From the NCBI RefSeq assembly GCF_001940225.2, contig NZ_CP135164.1, positions 1,054,001 to 1,118,000 on the forward strand: DNA of 64,000 bases. Reading direction: 5' to 3'. Source of the DNA: Roseburia sp. 499. GTDB lineage: Bacteria > Bacillota > Clostridia > Lachnospirales > Lachnospiraceae. The notes beneath the pieces were generated by a model. That model was not told the origin of the DNA. It saw only the letters and a list, made by a program, of their open reading frames with translations, and did no database searches. The position numbers were made by a program, and so were the translations under genes. Below are positions 27,390 to 36,884 of this stretch, one piece after another; the stretch's first letter is position 1, and the number at the start of each line of letters is the position of its first letter.

Positions 27390-27418
27390 TTGCTTTTTTC
27401 CTATTTATGGTCTAGAAT
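27390..27418 (+). promoter_or_regulatory. Promoter of the division (dcw) cluster
   Basis: TTGCTT at 27390-27395 and TAGAAT at 27413-27418 with 17-base spacing, immediately before the MraZ-type repeats and about 115 bases before mraZ. Confidence 0.65.
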
Positions 27419-27428
27419 GGAAGAAAAA

Positions 27429-27485
27429 GTGGAGGAAAGTGGTAGAAAAGGGTAAGAAGTGGTGGATAAGTGGAGCGAAATGTGG
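27429..27485 (+). promoter_or_regulatory. MraZ operator: GTGG repeats with ~10-base period
   Basis: GTGG occurs at 27429, 27439, 27459, 27470 and 27482, with a degenerate AGGG at 27449, usually within AAGTGG. MraZ is known to bind short direct repeats with 10-bp spacing in front of its own operon in E. coli and Mollicutes. The array lies just downstream of the promoter, fitting autoregulation by the mraZ product encoded next. Confidence 0.7.
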
Positions 27486-27534
27486 AAAATATGGAAAAAC
27501 CATCACGACCTGTACGGTTAGAAGGTGATTTTCA

Positions 27535-27966
27535 ATGTTCATGGGAGAATTTAATCACACAATCGATACAAAAGGCAGACTGATAGTACCGTCCAAATTC
27601 AGAGAGTTACTGGGAGATGAATTTGTTGTGACAAAGGGACTGGATGGATGCTTATTCGTGTATCCTGCGGACGAATGGAAAATCATCGAGGATAAATTCC
27701 GTGAAGTATCACAGTTCTCCAAGGAAGCCAGAAAATTTGCCAGATTTTTCTTCGCAGGAGCAGCATCCTGTGAGGTGGACAAGCAGGGAAGAGTATTACT
27801 TCCTGCTGTTTTGCGTGAATTCGCGGGATTGGAAAAGGAAGTGGTTTTGGCCGGAGTCTTAAATCATATCGAAATATGGAGCAAAGACAGATGGCAGGAG
27901 ACCAGCGAATATGATGATGTAGAAGAAATCGCAGAACATATGGCAAGTCTGGGACTTACAATTTAA
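27535..27966 (+). CDS. mraZ: Transcriptional regulator MraZ
   Basis: 143 aa with two SpoVT/AbrB-like halves: [23 protein letters not shown] at the N-terminus and [20 protein letters not shown] in the second. MraZ is a ring-shaped DNA-binding protein that controls the division cluster it leads. The ATG at 27535 follows AGAAGGTGAT; the family start MFMGE is preserved. Its predicted binding repeats lie at 27429-27485. It is followed by rsmH after 25 bases. Confidence 0.95.
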   Translation: MFMGEFNHTIDTKGRLIVPSKFRELLGDEFVVTKGLDGCLFVYPADEWKIIEDKFREVSQFSKEARKFARFFFAGAASCEVDKQGRVLLPAVLREFAGLEKEVVLAGVLNHIEIWSKDRWQETSEYDDVEEIAEHMASLGLTI

Positions 27967-27991
27967 CCGTATGCTGCAGAAAGGAATATGC

Positions 27992-28930
27992 ATGGAATTC
28001 AAACATAAGTCCGTACTTTTAAAAGAAACCATAGAAAATTTAAATATAAAACCGGATGGCATTTATGTGGATGGAACCCTTGGCGGGGGCGGACATGCAT
28101 ATGAGGTATGCAAGAGACTTTCATCCAAAGGAAGGTTTATTGGTATCGATCAAGATGAGGATGCTATAAAGGCTGCTACGCGGCGGTTAATGGAATTTGA
28201 AGATAAAGTTCAGATTATTCGAAGTAATTATTGTGATATGCGGGAAGCATTGGAAGAGGTTGGTGTTTGCAAGGTAGATGGAATTGTGCTTGATTTAGGT
28301 GTTTCCTCTTATCAATTGGATGATCCGGAACGCGGATTTACTTATCGAGTGGAAGATGCGCCATTAGATATGCGCATGGATAGACGTCAGGAATTTACAG
28401 CAAAGGAATTGGTAAATACCTACAGTGAAATGGAACTGTATCGGATTATCAGAGACTTTGGGGAAGATAAATTTGCAAAGAACATTGCGAAACATATTGT
28501 TGCAGCGAGAGCTGAAAAGCCAATTGAAACAACTGGAGAATTAACGGAAATTATTAAAGCAGCAATTCCAGCCAAGATACGCATGAATGCGGGGCATCCT
28601 GCAAAACGTACGTTTCAGGCAATTCGTATTGAACTGAATAAGGAATTGGAGGTTTTACAGAATACACTGGAAGACATGATAGAATTACTGAATCCGGGTG
28701 GACGAATATGTATTATAACATTCCATTCCCTGGAAGATCGAATTGTAAAGAGCATTTATAAGAAAAGCGAAAATCCATGTACCTGTCCAAGTGATTTTCC
28801 AATTTGCGTATGCGGAAAGAAACCATTGGGAAAAGTTGTAACAAGAAAACCAATTGTATCGACGGAGGAAGAACTGGAATACAATTCCAGGTCTAAGAGT
28901 GCCAAGTTAAGAGTGTTCGAAAAGGCATAA
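27992..28930 (+). CDS. rsmH: 16S rRNA m4C1402 methyltransferase
   Basis: 312 aa SAM-dependent methyltransferase acting on N4 of C1402 in 16S rRNA. Motifs: [12 protein letters not shown] near the N-terminus, SAM site [32 protein letters not shown], the helical insert, and the C-terminal [13 protein letters not shown]. The start at 27992 follows AAAGGA; a longer frame from 27971 lacks a site. Second gene of the dcw cluster, in its normal position after mraZ. Confidence 0.95.
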   Translation: MEFKHKSVLLKETIENLNIKPDGIYVDGTLGGGGHAYEVCKRLSSKGRFIGIDQDEDAIKAATRRLMEFEDKVQIIRSNYCDMREALEEVGVCKVDGIVLDLGVSSYQLDDPERGFTYRVEDAPLDMRMDRRQEFTAKELVNTYSEMELYRIIRDFGEDKFAKNIAKHIVAARAEKPIETTGELTEIIKAAIPAKIRMNAGHPAKRTFQAIRIELNKELEVLQNTLEDMIELLNPGGRICIITFHSLEDRIVKSIYKKSENPCTCPSDFPICVCGKKPLGKVVTRKPIVSTEEELEYNSRSKSAKLRVFEKA

Positions 28931-28975
28931 TGACAGGAGTAAAATAAGCAGGGATGCGTCAGGAGTGAGAATAAA

Positions 28976-29497
28976 ATGAAGGAAGAAGAGGTATCAAACA
29001 GAAGAACCGTGAATTACATAGAAGGAAATACCGTACGGAAGATGGAAGCTGTACCGCAGAGAAGAAGTGAACAGGTACATCGCGAGTTAGAGCGTAAGCA
29101 GGAAAAAGACCGTGTACGGGAAGAAAGACAGAGAGAAGCACGGATTGCAGCTAGAAGAAATCAGGAAAGAGCTCTTCAGATGAGTCCGGGGTATGTTGTA
29201 TTTTTGGCAGTGGCAATGGCTGCAATGGTGGGAGTTTGTGGAGTATATCTTAAATTACAATCAGATATTGCAAATAGAATGAAAACAGTTGCAGTACTAG
29301 AAAGCCAAGTGACAAATTTAAAAACAGATAATGATGCGAATTTAAAGAGAATTAATACATCAATTGATTTGGAAAGCATTAAGAATACGGCAATCAACGA
29401 ATTAGGTATGGTATACCCAAGTAAAGACCAGATTATATACTTCCATATTGACACATCAGATTACATGAATCAGTATGAAGATATTCCAGAAAAATAA
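28976..29497 (+). CDS. ftsL: Cell division protein FtsL-like
   Basis: 173 aa bitopic protein: a long basic, Arg/Glu-rich cytoplasmic region (residues ~1-60), one membrane helix (YVVFLAVAMAAMVGVCGVYL, ~66-85), then an extracellular coiled coil (VAVLESQVTNLKTDN). This is the FtsL/DivIC layout, and it lies between rsmH and the division PBP as ftsL does. FtsL joins FtsQ and FtsB/DivIC to activate septal synthesis. The sequence is poorly conserved, so the name rests largely on layout and position. AGGAGTGAG precedes the start. Confidence 0.8.
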   Translation: MKEEEVSNRRTVNYIEGNTVRKMEAVPQRRSEQVHRELERKQEKDRVREERQREARIAARRNQERALQMSPGYVVFLAVAMAAMVGVCGVYLKLQSDIANRMKTVAVLESQVTNLKTDNDANLKRINTSIDLESIKNTAINELGMVYPSKDQIIYFHIDTSDYMNQYEDIPEK

Positions 29498-29510
29498 GAG
29501 GGTGTAGTAG

Positions 29511-31481
29511 TTGGCGAAAAGAAAGAAAAAGCCGAAGAAGTTTACGAAGGCCATGAAAAAAAAGCTACTGGTAGTATTTATGCTGGTAGTGTTAATGCTA
29601 ATTGTATTAGTTGTACGTCTTTTCTATATTAGATATACAAAGGGAGACGAATACGAAAAAAGAGTACTGAGTCAGCAAGGATATGAGAGTCAGACGATTC
29701 CATATCAGCGCGGAGATATTTTAGATTCTCAGGGAACAATTTTGGCAACTAGTGTAGATGTATATAATGTGATATTGGATTGTAAGTTGATTAATGAAGA
29801 TGAAAAATATATTGAACCTACAATAAGTGCATTAGTACAGTGTTTCCCGGATGTGACAGAAGAAGAAGTAAGGGTTGCTCTGACAGAAAAGGCAGACAGC
29901 CGTTACTTTGTGTTGCGCAAAAAACTGCCCTATGAAGAAATTCAAGGCTTTGAGCAAATGCAGAATGAAGTTTATACCGAGGGGAAAAATAAGGGAGATA
30001 AAGTGAATCCGAATATCCAGGGTGTATGGTTTGAAAAAGAATATGTAAGAGAGTATCCTTATAATTCGTTAGCATGTAAGGTTCTTGGATTTACCACATC
30101 CGGAAATGTGGGAATCGGTGGAATAGAAGATTATTACAATGATACATTAAATGGTATCAATGGAAGACAGTATGGTTATTTAAATACCGACAATAATTTT
30201 GAAAAAACAATAAAAGAACCGGTAAATGGGCAGAGCCTTGTAACTACTATTGATATGAATATTCAAACTATAGTAGAACAGAAAATCGCAGCTTTCAATG
30301 CAGCTCATGCCAATGAAGCAACAGAAGGACCGGGAAGTCAGAATACAGCAGTTATAGTTATGAATCCTCAAAACGGAGAGATTCTTGCTATGGCAGACAG
30401 CAAAGGTTATGATTTGAATAATGCATGGGATTTATCTGCATATTATACACCGGAAGAGATTGCTGCTATGGATGAACAGACGACTTTAGATAATCTAAAT
30501 GGTATATGGCAGAATTTCTGTACAACTTATACCTATGAGCCCGGTTCCACAGCAAAGCCGTTTACTGTTGCAACTGGACTTGAGACAGGTAAGTTGACCG
30601 GAGATGAGACATATTTTTGCGATGGATATCAGGAAGTAGGAGGGCATACCATTAAGTGTGTCGCACATTCTCATGGTGGACATGGCGTAGAGACTGTTGA
30701 GAAAGCTATTATGAATTCTTGCAATGATGCATTAATGCAGATGGCGGATGCCATTGGAAAAGAGGAATTTAGTAAATATCAAAAAATTTTTAATTTTGGT
30801 TTAAAGACTGGAATTGACTTGCCGGGAGAGGCGAGAACCGATAGTCTGGTAAAGAGTGCAGAAGAAATGGGAAGCGCCGATCTTGCTACATACTCTTTTG
30901 GTCAGAACTTTAATGTGACTATGATACAGCTTGCCAGTGGATTTTCTTCCATTATAAATGGAGGAAATTACTATCAGCCTCATCTAGTGAAAAAAATTGT
31001 AGATGATAATGGAAATACCGTTCAGACAATCGAGCCTGTTTTATTGAAACAGACTATTTCAAAACAGACCAGCGATACCGTAAAGGGTTATTTATATAAT
31101 ACTGTTTCATCCGGTACAGCAAAAAGTGCCAAGGTGGAAGGATATTCCATGGGTGGAAAGACAGGTACGGCAGAAAAATATCCGCGTAGAAACGGAAAGT
31201 ATCTGGTATCTTTCATAGGATTTGCACCGGTAGAAGACCCACAGGTGCTGGTATATGTCGTTATCAATGAGCCGAATGTAGAAAATCAGGCGCAGAGTAG
31301 CCTTGCTACAAATTTGGCGAAAGACATTTTTACAGAACTCTTTCCTTATATGAATATCTATAAGGATGAAGAAGACCCGCAGGCACAGGAAAATGTCCAG
31401 AGTCAGGCACAGGCAGCACAGATGACACCGGAAGAACAGTCATCTGCGCAGGAAGATTACACAGAGAACATTTTTAATTAG
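29511..31481 (+). CDS. Class B penicillin-binding protein, FtsI/PBP2B type
   Basis: 656 aa septal transpeptidase. A basic cytoplasmic tail, one membrane helix (LLVVFMLVVLMLIVLVVRLFY), a dimerisation/pedestal domain and the transpeptidase domain with SxxK (PGSTAKPF, near residue 347), SxN (NSCND, near 403) and KTG (GGKTGTAEK, near 548). A Gln/Ala-rich acidic tail follows. No PASTA domains. The TTG start at 29511 is supported by GAGGGTG at 29499-29504. It crosslinks peptidoglycan at the septum with FtsW. A 13-bp stem hairpin separates it from the next PBP. Confidence 0.88.
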   Translation: MAKRKKKPKKFTKAMKKKLLVVFMLVVLMLIVLVVRLFYIRYTKGDEYEKRVLSQQGYESQTIPYQRGDILDSQGTILATSVDVYNVILDCKLINEDEKYIEPTISALVQCFPDVTEEEVRVALTEKADSRYFVLRKKLPYEEIQGFEQMQNEVYTEGKNKGDKVNPNIQGVWFEKEYVREYPYNSLACKVLGFTTSGNVGIGGIEDYYNDTLNGINGRQYGYLNTDNNFEKTIKEPVNGQSLVTTIDMNIQTIVEQKIAAFNAAHANEATEGPGSQNTAVIVMNPQNGEILAMADSKGYDLNNAWDLSAYYTPEEIAAMDEQTTLDNLNGIWQNFCTTYTYEPGSTAKPFTVATGLETGKLTGDETYFCDGYQEVGGHTIKCVAHSHGGHGVETVEKAIMNSCNDALMQMADAIGKEEFSKYQKIFNFGLKTGIDLPGEARTDSLVKSAEEMGSADLATYSFGQNFNVTMIQLASGFSSIINGGNYYQPHLVKKIVDDNGNTVQTIEPVLLKQTISKQTSDTVKGYLYNTVSSGTAKSAKVEGYSMGGKTGTAEKYPRRNGKYLVSFIGFAPVEDPQVLVYVVINEPNVENQAQSSLATNLAKDIFTELFPYMNIYKDEEDPQAQENVQSQAQAAQMTPEEQSSAQEDYTENIFN

Positions 31482-31491
31482 AATAGTACAT

Positions 31492-31546
31492 AACCTCATA
31501 AAAGATGTAATAGATTATAGTAATTGCTTTTATGAGGTTTTTATGT
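31492..31546 (+). terminator. Hairpin between the two PBP genes, overlapping a ribosome binding site
   Basis: AACCTCATAAAAG (31492-31504) and CTTTTATGAGGTT (31527-31539) form a perfect 13-bp stem with a 22-base loop, followed by TTTTAT. It looks like a terminator, but its right arm contains GAGG, the only ribosome binding site for the ATG at 31547. Confidence 0.7.
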
Positions 31547-33274
31547 ATGTTTCGGAATAAAACATATAACCGTAAGAAAATATTGATTGTATTTACGGTG
31601 GTTATGCTGTTACTCTGTGTTCTTGTAGGACGTCTGGTATATCTGATGATATTTTGTTCCCAGTATTATGGACAAAAGGCAGAAGATTTGCATGAAAGAG
31701 AAAGAGACATTAAGGCAGCCAGAGGAAAAATTCTAGATGCCAATGGTGTGGTGCTGGCCACAAATCGTACTGTTTGTACCATTTCAGTAATTCATAGTCA
31801 GATGGAAGAACCTGAAAAAATTATTCAGGTACTGTCTAAAGAATTGGGAATGGAGGAGGGAGAGGTACGAAAAAGAGTAGAGAAAGTAAGTTCTATTGAG
31901 CGAGTAAAGTCTAATGTAGACAAGGAAACAGGAGACTGTATCCGAGCATATAAGCTTCCGGGAGTAAAGGTGGATGAAGATTACAAACGTTATTACCCAT
32001 ATGATTCTTTAGCGTCTAAAGTACTTGGATTTACAGGAGGAGACAATCAAGGGATTATTGGACTAGAAGTAAAGTATGAAGATTACCTTAAGGGAACCAA
32101 TGGAAAAATACTAACACTGACAGATGCAAGAGGGGTAGAAATCGAAAATGCAGGAGAGCGTAGACAAGAACCGGTAGATGGATACAATCTTCACATTAGT
32201 CTGGATTACAATATACAAATGTATTGTGAACAGGCTGCAAGGAGGGTCATGGAACAGAAGTCGGCAGATAGTGTTTCCGTAATTGTTATTAACCCGAAAA
32301 ATGGCGAAATTATGGCAATGGTAAATTTACCGGAGTTCAATTTAAATGAACCATTTACCGGAGGGCAGACGCAGGACCAATTGAACCAGATGTGGCGTAA
32401 TCAGTGTATTAATGATACCTATGAGCCGGGTTCCATATTCAAGGTCGTTACGGCAGCAGCAGCTTTGGAAGAAGGTGTAGTCAGTGTTGATGATAACTTT
32501 TTCTGTCCGGGATATAAGATGGTAGAGGATCGAAGAATCCGGTGTGCCAAAGCAGGTGGACACGGAGCAGAAACCTTTACACAGGGGATTATGAATTCAT
32601 GCAATCCGGTGTTTATTGAGGTTGGACTACGGCTTGGAGTGGATAATTTCTACAAGTATTTTGAGCAGTTTGGCCTGTTAAATAAGACAGGAATTGATTT
32701 GCCGGGAGAGGCAGTCACCATTATGCATAAAAAAGAAAATGTAGGACCCGTAGAACTTGCTACCATATCTTTTGGACAGTCTTTTCAGGTGACGCCCATA
32801 CAGCTTGCGGCCACAGTATCTTCCATTATAAATGGAGGAAAGCGAGTAATTCCTCATTTTGGTGTGGATATCCGGGATAATCAGGGAAATGTTGTGGAAA
32901 CATTTCAATACGATACCGAGAAACAGATTGTTAGTGAAGAAACTTCAGAAACCATGCGTACATTGTTAGAAAAAGTAGTATCGGAAGGCGGAGGAAATAA
33001 AGCATACATAGAAGGATATTCTATTGGCGGTAAGACAGCAACCTCTCAGACATTGCCAAGAAGTGCACATCGCTATATTTCTGCTTTTATGGGCTTTGCA
33101 CCGGCGGAGGATCCACAGGTATTAACATTGTTCATTGTTAATAATCCACAGGGGATTTATTATGGAGGAATGATAGCAGCACCTGCAGTAAAGGACATTT
33201 ATTCTAATATTCTTCCTTACCTGGGAATTGAAAAGGAAGAGATAGTACAAGAAGAACCGGATAGTTCTGAGTAA
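31547..33274 (+). CDS. Second class B penicillin-binding protein (FtsI/SpoVD-like)
   Basis: 575 aa transpeptidase similar in architecture to the preceding PBP: one membrane helix (ILIVFTVVMLLLCVLVGRLVYLM), pedestal domain, transpeptidase domain with SxxK (PGSIFKVV, near 300), SxN (NSCNP) and the third motif written KTA (GGKTATSQ, near 495) instead of KTG. No PASTA domain. Possibly a sporulation-specific partner such as SpoVD, which is often duplicated beside the vegetative enzyme in this cluster. The start at 31547 uses GAGG at 31534-31537; an ATG at 31532 lies within the hairpin. Confidence 0.85.
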   Translation: MFRNKTYNRKKILIVFTVVMLLLCVLVGRLVYLMIFCSQYYGQKAEDLHERERDIKAARGKILDANGVVLATNRTVCTISVIHSQMEEPEKIIQVLSKELGMEEGEVRKRVEKVSSIERVKSNVDKETGDCIRAYKLPGVKVDEDYKRYYPYDSLASKVLGFTGGDNQGIIGLEVKYEDYLKGTNGKILTLTDARGVEIENAGERRQEPVDGYNLHISLDYNIQMYCEQAARRVMEQKSADSVSVIVINPKNGEIMAMVNLPEFNLNEPFTGGQTQDQLNQMWRNQCINDTYEPGSIFKVVTAAAALEEGVVSVDDNFFCPGYKMVEDRRIRCAKAGGHGAETFTQGIMNSCNPVFIEVGLRLGVDNFYKYFEQFGLLNKTGIDLPGEAVTIMHKKENVGPVELATISFGQSFQVTPIQLAATVSSIINGGKRVIPHFGVDIRDNQGNVVETFQYDTEKQIVSEETSETMRTLLEKVVSEGGGNKAYIEGYSIGGKTATSQTLPRSAHRYISAFMGFAPAEDPQVLTLFIVNNPQGIYYGGMIAAPAVKDIYSNILPYLGIEKEEIVQEEPDSSE

Positions 33275-33390
33275 ATGGGTGAATAGACTTGCATAATATA
33301 AGGAAAGGTTTTATAATTGAAAAGTTATATGAAGATAAAAAAGAAAGATACGGTGAGCATAAAGCATCGTAAAGCGAGAGGTGTAAGAAA

Positions 33391-34356
33391 ATGGCACAGA
33401 AAGTAATTTTTCCGGTGTTGATTGCGTTTGCAATTACAGCAGTATTAGGACCGGTGGTAATTCCGGTGTTAAGGAGATTGAAAATAGGGCAGACGGAAAG
33501 GGAGGAATTGAAATCACATTTGAAGAAAGCAGGAACCCCTACGATGGGCGGCCTTATGATACTGGCGGGTATTATAGTTACTTCCCTGTTTTATATGAAG
33601 GATTATCCGAAAATTATTCCAATTCTTTTTGTAACGATGGGATTTGCAATTATTGGATTTTTAGATGATTATTTAAAGGTAGTACTAAGAAGGTCGGATG
33701 GGCTGCTTCCATGGCAGAAGATGCTGGGACAAATTGTAGTGACAGCAATATTTATTTTCTATATGATAAAATATTCCGGCATTTCTTTAACCATGCTGGT
33801 ACCGTTTACCGGAGGTTTTGAGAAAGGAATCTATCTGGATTTGGGATGGTTTGCTGTTCCGGTTATGTTTCTTGCAATTATAGGTACCGTGAATGGCGCT
33901 AATTTTACAGATGGTCTGGATGGCTTAGCTTCCAGTGTTACAGTATTGATTGCAACATTTTTTACCGTAGTAGCAATTGGAACGAATAGTGGCATTGAAC
34001 CAATTACCTGTGCGGTAGTGGGAGCGCTGCTTGGATTCTTGCTGTTTAATGTATATCCGGCAAGTGTATTTATGGGAGATACCGGTTCTCTTGCATTAGG
34101 TGGTTTTGTTGCAGCTACCGCTTATATGATGCAGATGCCGATTTTTATTTTGATTGTAGCGTTGATTTATTGGGTAGAATTATTATCTGTTATGATTCAG
34201 GTAACTTATTTTAAAAAGACCGGAGGAAAGCGAATCTTCCGTATGGCACCGATTCACCATCATTTTGAATTAGGTGGATGGTCTGAAACAAGAGTAGTAG
34301 CAGTATTTTCCATTGTGACAGCACTTCTTTGTTTAGTAGGGCTGTTGGCGTTATAA
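33391..34356 (+). CDS. mraY: Phospho-N-acetylmuramoyl-pentapeptide transferase
   Basis: 321 aa polytopic enzyme that makes lipid I from UDP-MurNAc-pentapeptide and undecaprenyl phosphate. Visible family motifs: AGTPTMGGLMIL, the catalytic Asp pair in GFLDDYLKV, NFTDGLDGLA, FMGDTGSLALGG and the C-terminal MAPIHHHFELGGW. About ten membrane helices. GAGGTG precedes the start. The 116-base gap before it contains no convincing gene. Confidence 0.96.
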   Translation: MAQKVIFPVLIAFAITAVLGPVVIPVLRRLKIGQTEREELKSHLKKAGTPTMGGLMILAGIIVTSLFYMKDYPKIIPILFVTMGFAIIGFLDDYLKVVLRRSDGLLPWQKMLGQIVVTAIFIFYMIKYSGISLTMLVPFTGGFEKGIYLDLGWFAVPVMFLAIIGTVNGANFTDGLDGLASSVTVLIATFFTVVAIGTNSGIEPITCAVVGALLGFLLFNVYPASVFMGDTGSLALGGFVAATAYMMQMPIFILIVALIYWVELLSVMIQVTYFKKTGGKRIFRMAPIHHHFELGGWSETRVVAVFSIVTALLCLVGLLAL

Positions 34357-34372
34357 GGAAGAGAGGAAGAAC

Positions 34373-35740
34373 ATGAAAATCGAAGGAAAGAAATTTCTGG
34401 TGGTAGGAACCGGAATTAGCGGTATTGCCGCAACAGAACTTCTGGTGAAGAAAAATCTGGAAGTATTACTTTATGATGGAAATGGAGAATTAAAGGAACA
34501 GGAAATCAGAGAAAAGTCTCCTTTGTTAGCACAGGTTGAGATTGTCTTGGGAGAACTGTCAGAAGAAAAAATAAAGAGCTGCGATATTGCAGTGCTAAGT
34601 CCGGGAGTTCCTATTGATATCTCGGTAGTGAATCAGATGCGCGAGGCAGGTCTTGCTATCTGGGGCGAAATCGAACTTGCCTATGCTTTTGAAAAAGGAA
34701 AGGTTCTGGCAATTACCGGAACAAATGGAAAGACTACCACAACTGCGTTGTTGGGAGAGATTATGAAGAACTATTGTGCCAAGGTGCAGGTAGTAGGAAA
34801 TATTGGAATCCCATATACCAGTGTAGTAACGGATACAGACGAGAATTCTGTTACAGTGGCGGAAATCAGTAGTTTCCAACTAGAAACTGTACATGAATTC
34901 TGTCCGCAAGTTTCTGCTATTTTAAATATTACACCGGATCATCTGAATCGTCATCATACCATGGAAAATTATATTCTGGCAAAGGAATATATTACTAAGA
35001 ATCAAGGAAAAGAACAGGTATGCGTGCTGAACTATGAAGATGAAGTATTACGAAAGTTTGCAGAAGAGACAAAAGCAAAGGTTCTGTTTTTCAGCAGCCA
35101 GAGAAAACTTTCAGAAGGAATCTTCCTAGATGGAGAGAATATCATCTGGGTAGCAGAGGGAAAAGAAACAACGGTATGCAATGTAAAGGAACTTAAGCTT
35201 ATCGGAAGACATAACTATGAAAATGTAATGGCTGCAACAGCTATGGCACTTTCTTTTGGAGTACCAATGGAGAAAATAAAGGAAGTTCTGGTTCGATTTG
35301 TGGCAGTTGCACATAGAATAGAATATGTGGTAACAAAGCGCGGCGTACGTTTCTATAATGATTCTAAGGGGACCAATCCGGATGCTGCTATTCAGGCGAT
35401 TCGTGCTATGGAGTGGCCAACGCTATTAATTGGTGGTGGTTATGATAAGAATTCGGAATACGATGAGTGGATTGAGGCTTTTGACGGAAAAGTGAAAAAG
35501 CTGGTACTTTTAGGAGCAACCAGAGAAAAAATAGCAGAAACAGCTATCAAGCTTGGATATCCGAAAGAAGATATTGTATTTGTAGAAAGTTTGCAGGAAG
35601 CAGTGGATGTATGCTACCAGAATGCAGAAAGCGGAGATGCAGTATTGCTTTCCCCGGCATGTGCAAGTTGGGGAATGTTCAAGAATTACGAGCAGAGAGG
35701 CGATATGTTTAAGGAAATGGCGAGAGCATTGAAGGAGTAA
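34373..35740 (+). CDS. murD: UDP-N-acetylmuramoyl-L-alanine--D-glutamate ligase
   Basis: 455 aa cytoplasmic Mur ligase adding D-glutamate. N-terminal Rossmann domain (FLVVGTGISGIAATELL), ATP loop TGTNGKTTTTALLGEI near residue 116, NITPDHLNRH, and C-terminal domain with FYNDSKGTNPDA and LLSPACASWGMFKNYEQRG. Length is normal. Sixteen bases after mraY with GAGAGGAAG before the ATG. Confidence 0.96.
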   Translation: MKIEGKKFLVVGTGISGIAATELLVKKNLEVLLYDGNGELKEQEIREKSPLLAQVEIVLGELSEEKIKSCDIAVLSPGVPIDISVVNQMREAGLAIWGEIELAYAFEKGKVLAITGTNGKTTTTALLGEIMKNYCAKVQVVGNIGIPYTSVVTDTDENSVTVAEISSFQLETVHEFCPQVSAILNITPDHLNRHHTMENYILAKEYITKNQGKEQVCVLNYEDEVLRKFAEETKAKVLFFSSQRKLSEGIFLDGENIIWVAEGKETTVCNVKELKLIGRHNYENVMAATAMALSFGVPMEKIKEVLVRFVAVAHRIEYVVTKRGVRFYNDSKGTNPDAAIQAIRAMEWPTLLIGGGYDKNSEYDEWIEAFDGKVKKLVLLGATREKIAETAIKLGYPKEDIVFVESLQEAVDVCYQNAESGDAVLLSPACASWGMFKNYEQRGDMFKEMARALKE

Positions 35741-35761
35741 GTAAGGGTCAGGAGTGCTGGT

Positions 35762-36880
35762 ATGGGCAGAGAACAAAATCAAGACAAAAGACAAAAGAAT
35801 ATTAGATATTTTGATTATAGTCTGCTGGTGATTATTCTGTTTTTAATCTGCTTTGGACTGGTAATGCTTTATAGTACCAGTTCTTATAATGCTCAGATTA
35901 AATTTGGGGATGGGACTTATTATCTGAGGAAACAGTTGCAGGCAACTGTGTTAGGTCTGGTAATTATGTTTGTGATTTCAAGAATCGATTACCGGGTGTG
36001 GAAAAAGTTCTGGCTTTTGGCATACATAGGAGCATTTGGGCTTTGTACGTTGGTACTTTTTGTAGGAGTAGAATTAAACGGTGCGAAGCGTTGGCTTAAG
36101 GTAGGACCGCTGAGTATTCAGCCTTCGGAAATTGCAAAGCTTGCAATTATTGTGTTTTTGGCTTCTATTATCAGTGAGATGCCGAAACAGATGGGAAAGT
36201 TCTCTTCCTTGGTAAAGGTCGTGATTATAGTAATGCCCATGGTTATCATTGTAGCTTCTGAAAACTTAAGTACAGCGATTATTATTTTAGGAATTGCTAT
36301 TGCACTGGTATTTGTATCAAGCCCAAAGTATATGCAATTTGTGGTGATGGCGGGAATTGTTATTGTATTCGGCGCCGCCTTTATTATGCTAGAGTCTTAT
36401 CGTGCGGAGCGTCTCAAAATCTGGTTGAATCCGGAAAAATATGAAAAAGGATATCAGACCCTTCAAGGTTTATATGCCATTGGTTCCGGTGGACTTTTTG
36501 GAAAAGGATTGGGCGCAAGTATGCAGAAGTTAGGGTTTGTACCGGAAGCGCAGAATGATATGATTTTTTCTATTATTTGTGAAGAGTTAGGTTTGTTTGG
36601 CGCAATATGCGTAATCATGTTGTTTGTGATTCTGATTTGGCGTTTTATGGTAGTTGCCAATAATGCCCAGGACTTATATGGTGCGTTGCTTGTTACCGGT
36701 GTCATGGCGCATATCGCAATTCAGGTTATTTTGAATATTGCCGTTGTAACCAATACTATACCAAATACCGGTATTTCTTTGCCGTTAATCAGTTATGGAG
36801 GAACTTCTGTATTGTTTTTGCTGGCAGAAATAGGACTGGTGTTGAGTGTATCCAGAGGAATACGGCTGGAACAGGAGTGA
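35762..36880 (+). CDS. ftsW: SEDS family glycosyltransferase FtsW/SpoVE
   Basis: 372 aa SEDS peptidoglycan polymerase with ten membrane segments. Conserved: GAKRWLKVGPLSIQPSEIAKL, LAAIII-type repeats, the stretch GLGASMQKLGFVPEAQNDMIFSII (split here as FVPEAQNDMIF) and GISLPLISYGGTS near the C-terminus. FtsW works with the cognate class B PBP; SpoVE is the sporulation version, and sequence alone does not separate them. Located after murD with AGGAG before the start; four bases separate it from ftsQ. Confidence 0.92.
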   Translation: MGREQNQDKRQKNIRYFDYSLLVIILFLICFGLVMLYSTSSYNAQIKFGDGTYYLRKQLQATVLGLVIMFVISRIDYRVWKKFWLLAYIGAFGLCTLVLFVGVELNGAKRWLKVGPLSIQPSEIAKLAIIVFLASIISEMPKQMGKFSSLVKVVIIVMPMVIIVASENLSTAIIILGIAIALVFVSSPKYMQFVVMAGIVIVFGAAFIMLESYRAERLKIWLNPEKYEKGYQTLQGLYAIGSGGLFGKGLGASMQKLGFVPEAQNDMIFSIICEELGLFGAICVIMLFVILIWRFMVVANNAQDLYGALLVTGVMAHIAIQVILNIAVVTNTIPNTGISLPLISYGGTSVLFLLAEIGLVLSVSRGIRLEQE

Positions 36881-36884
36881 CGGG

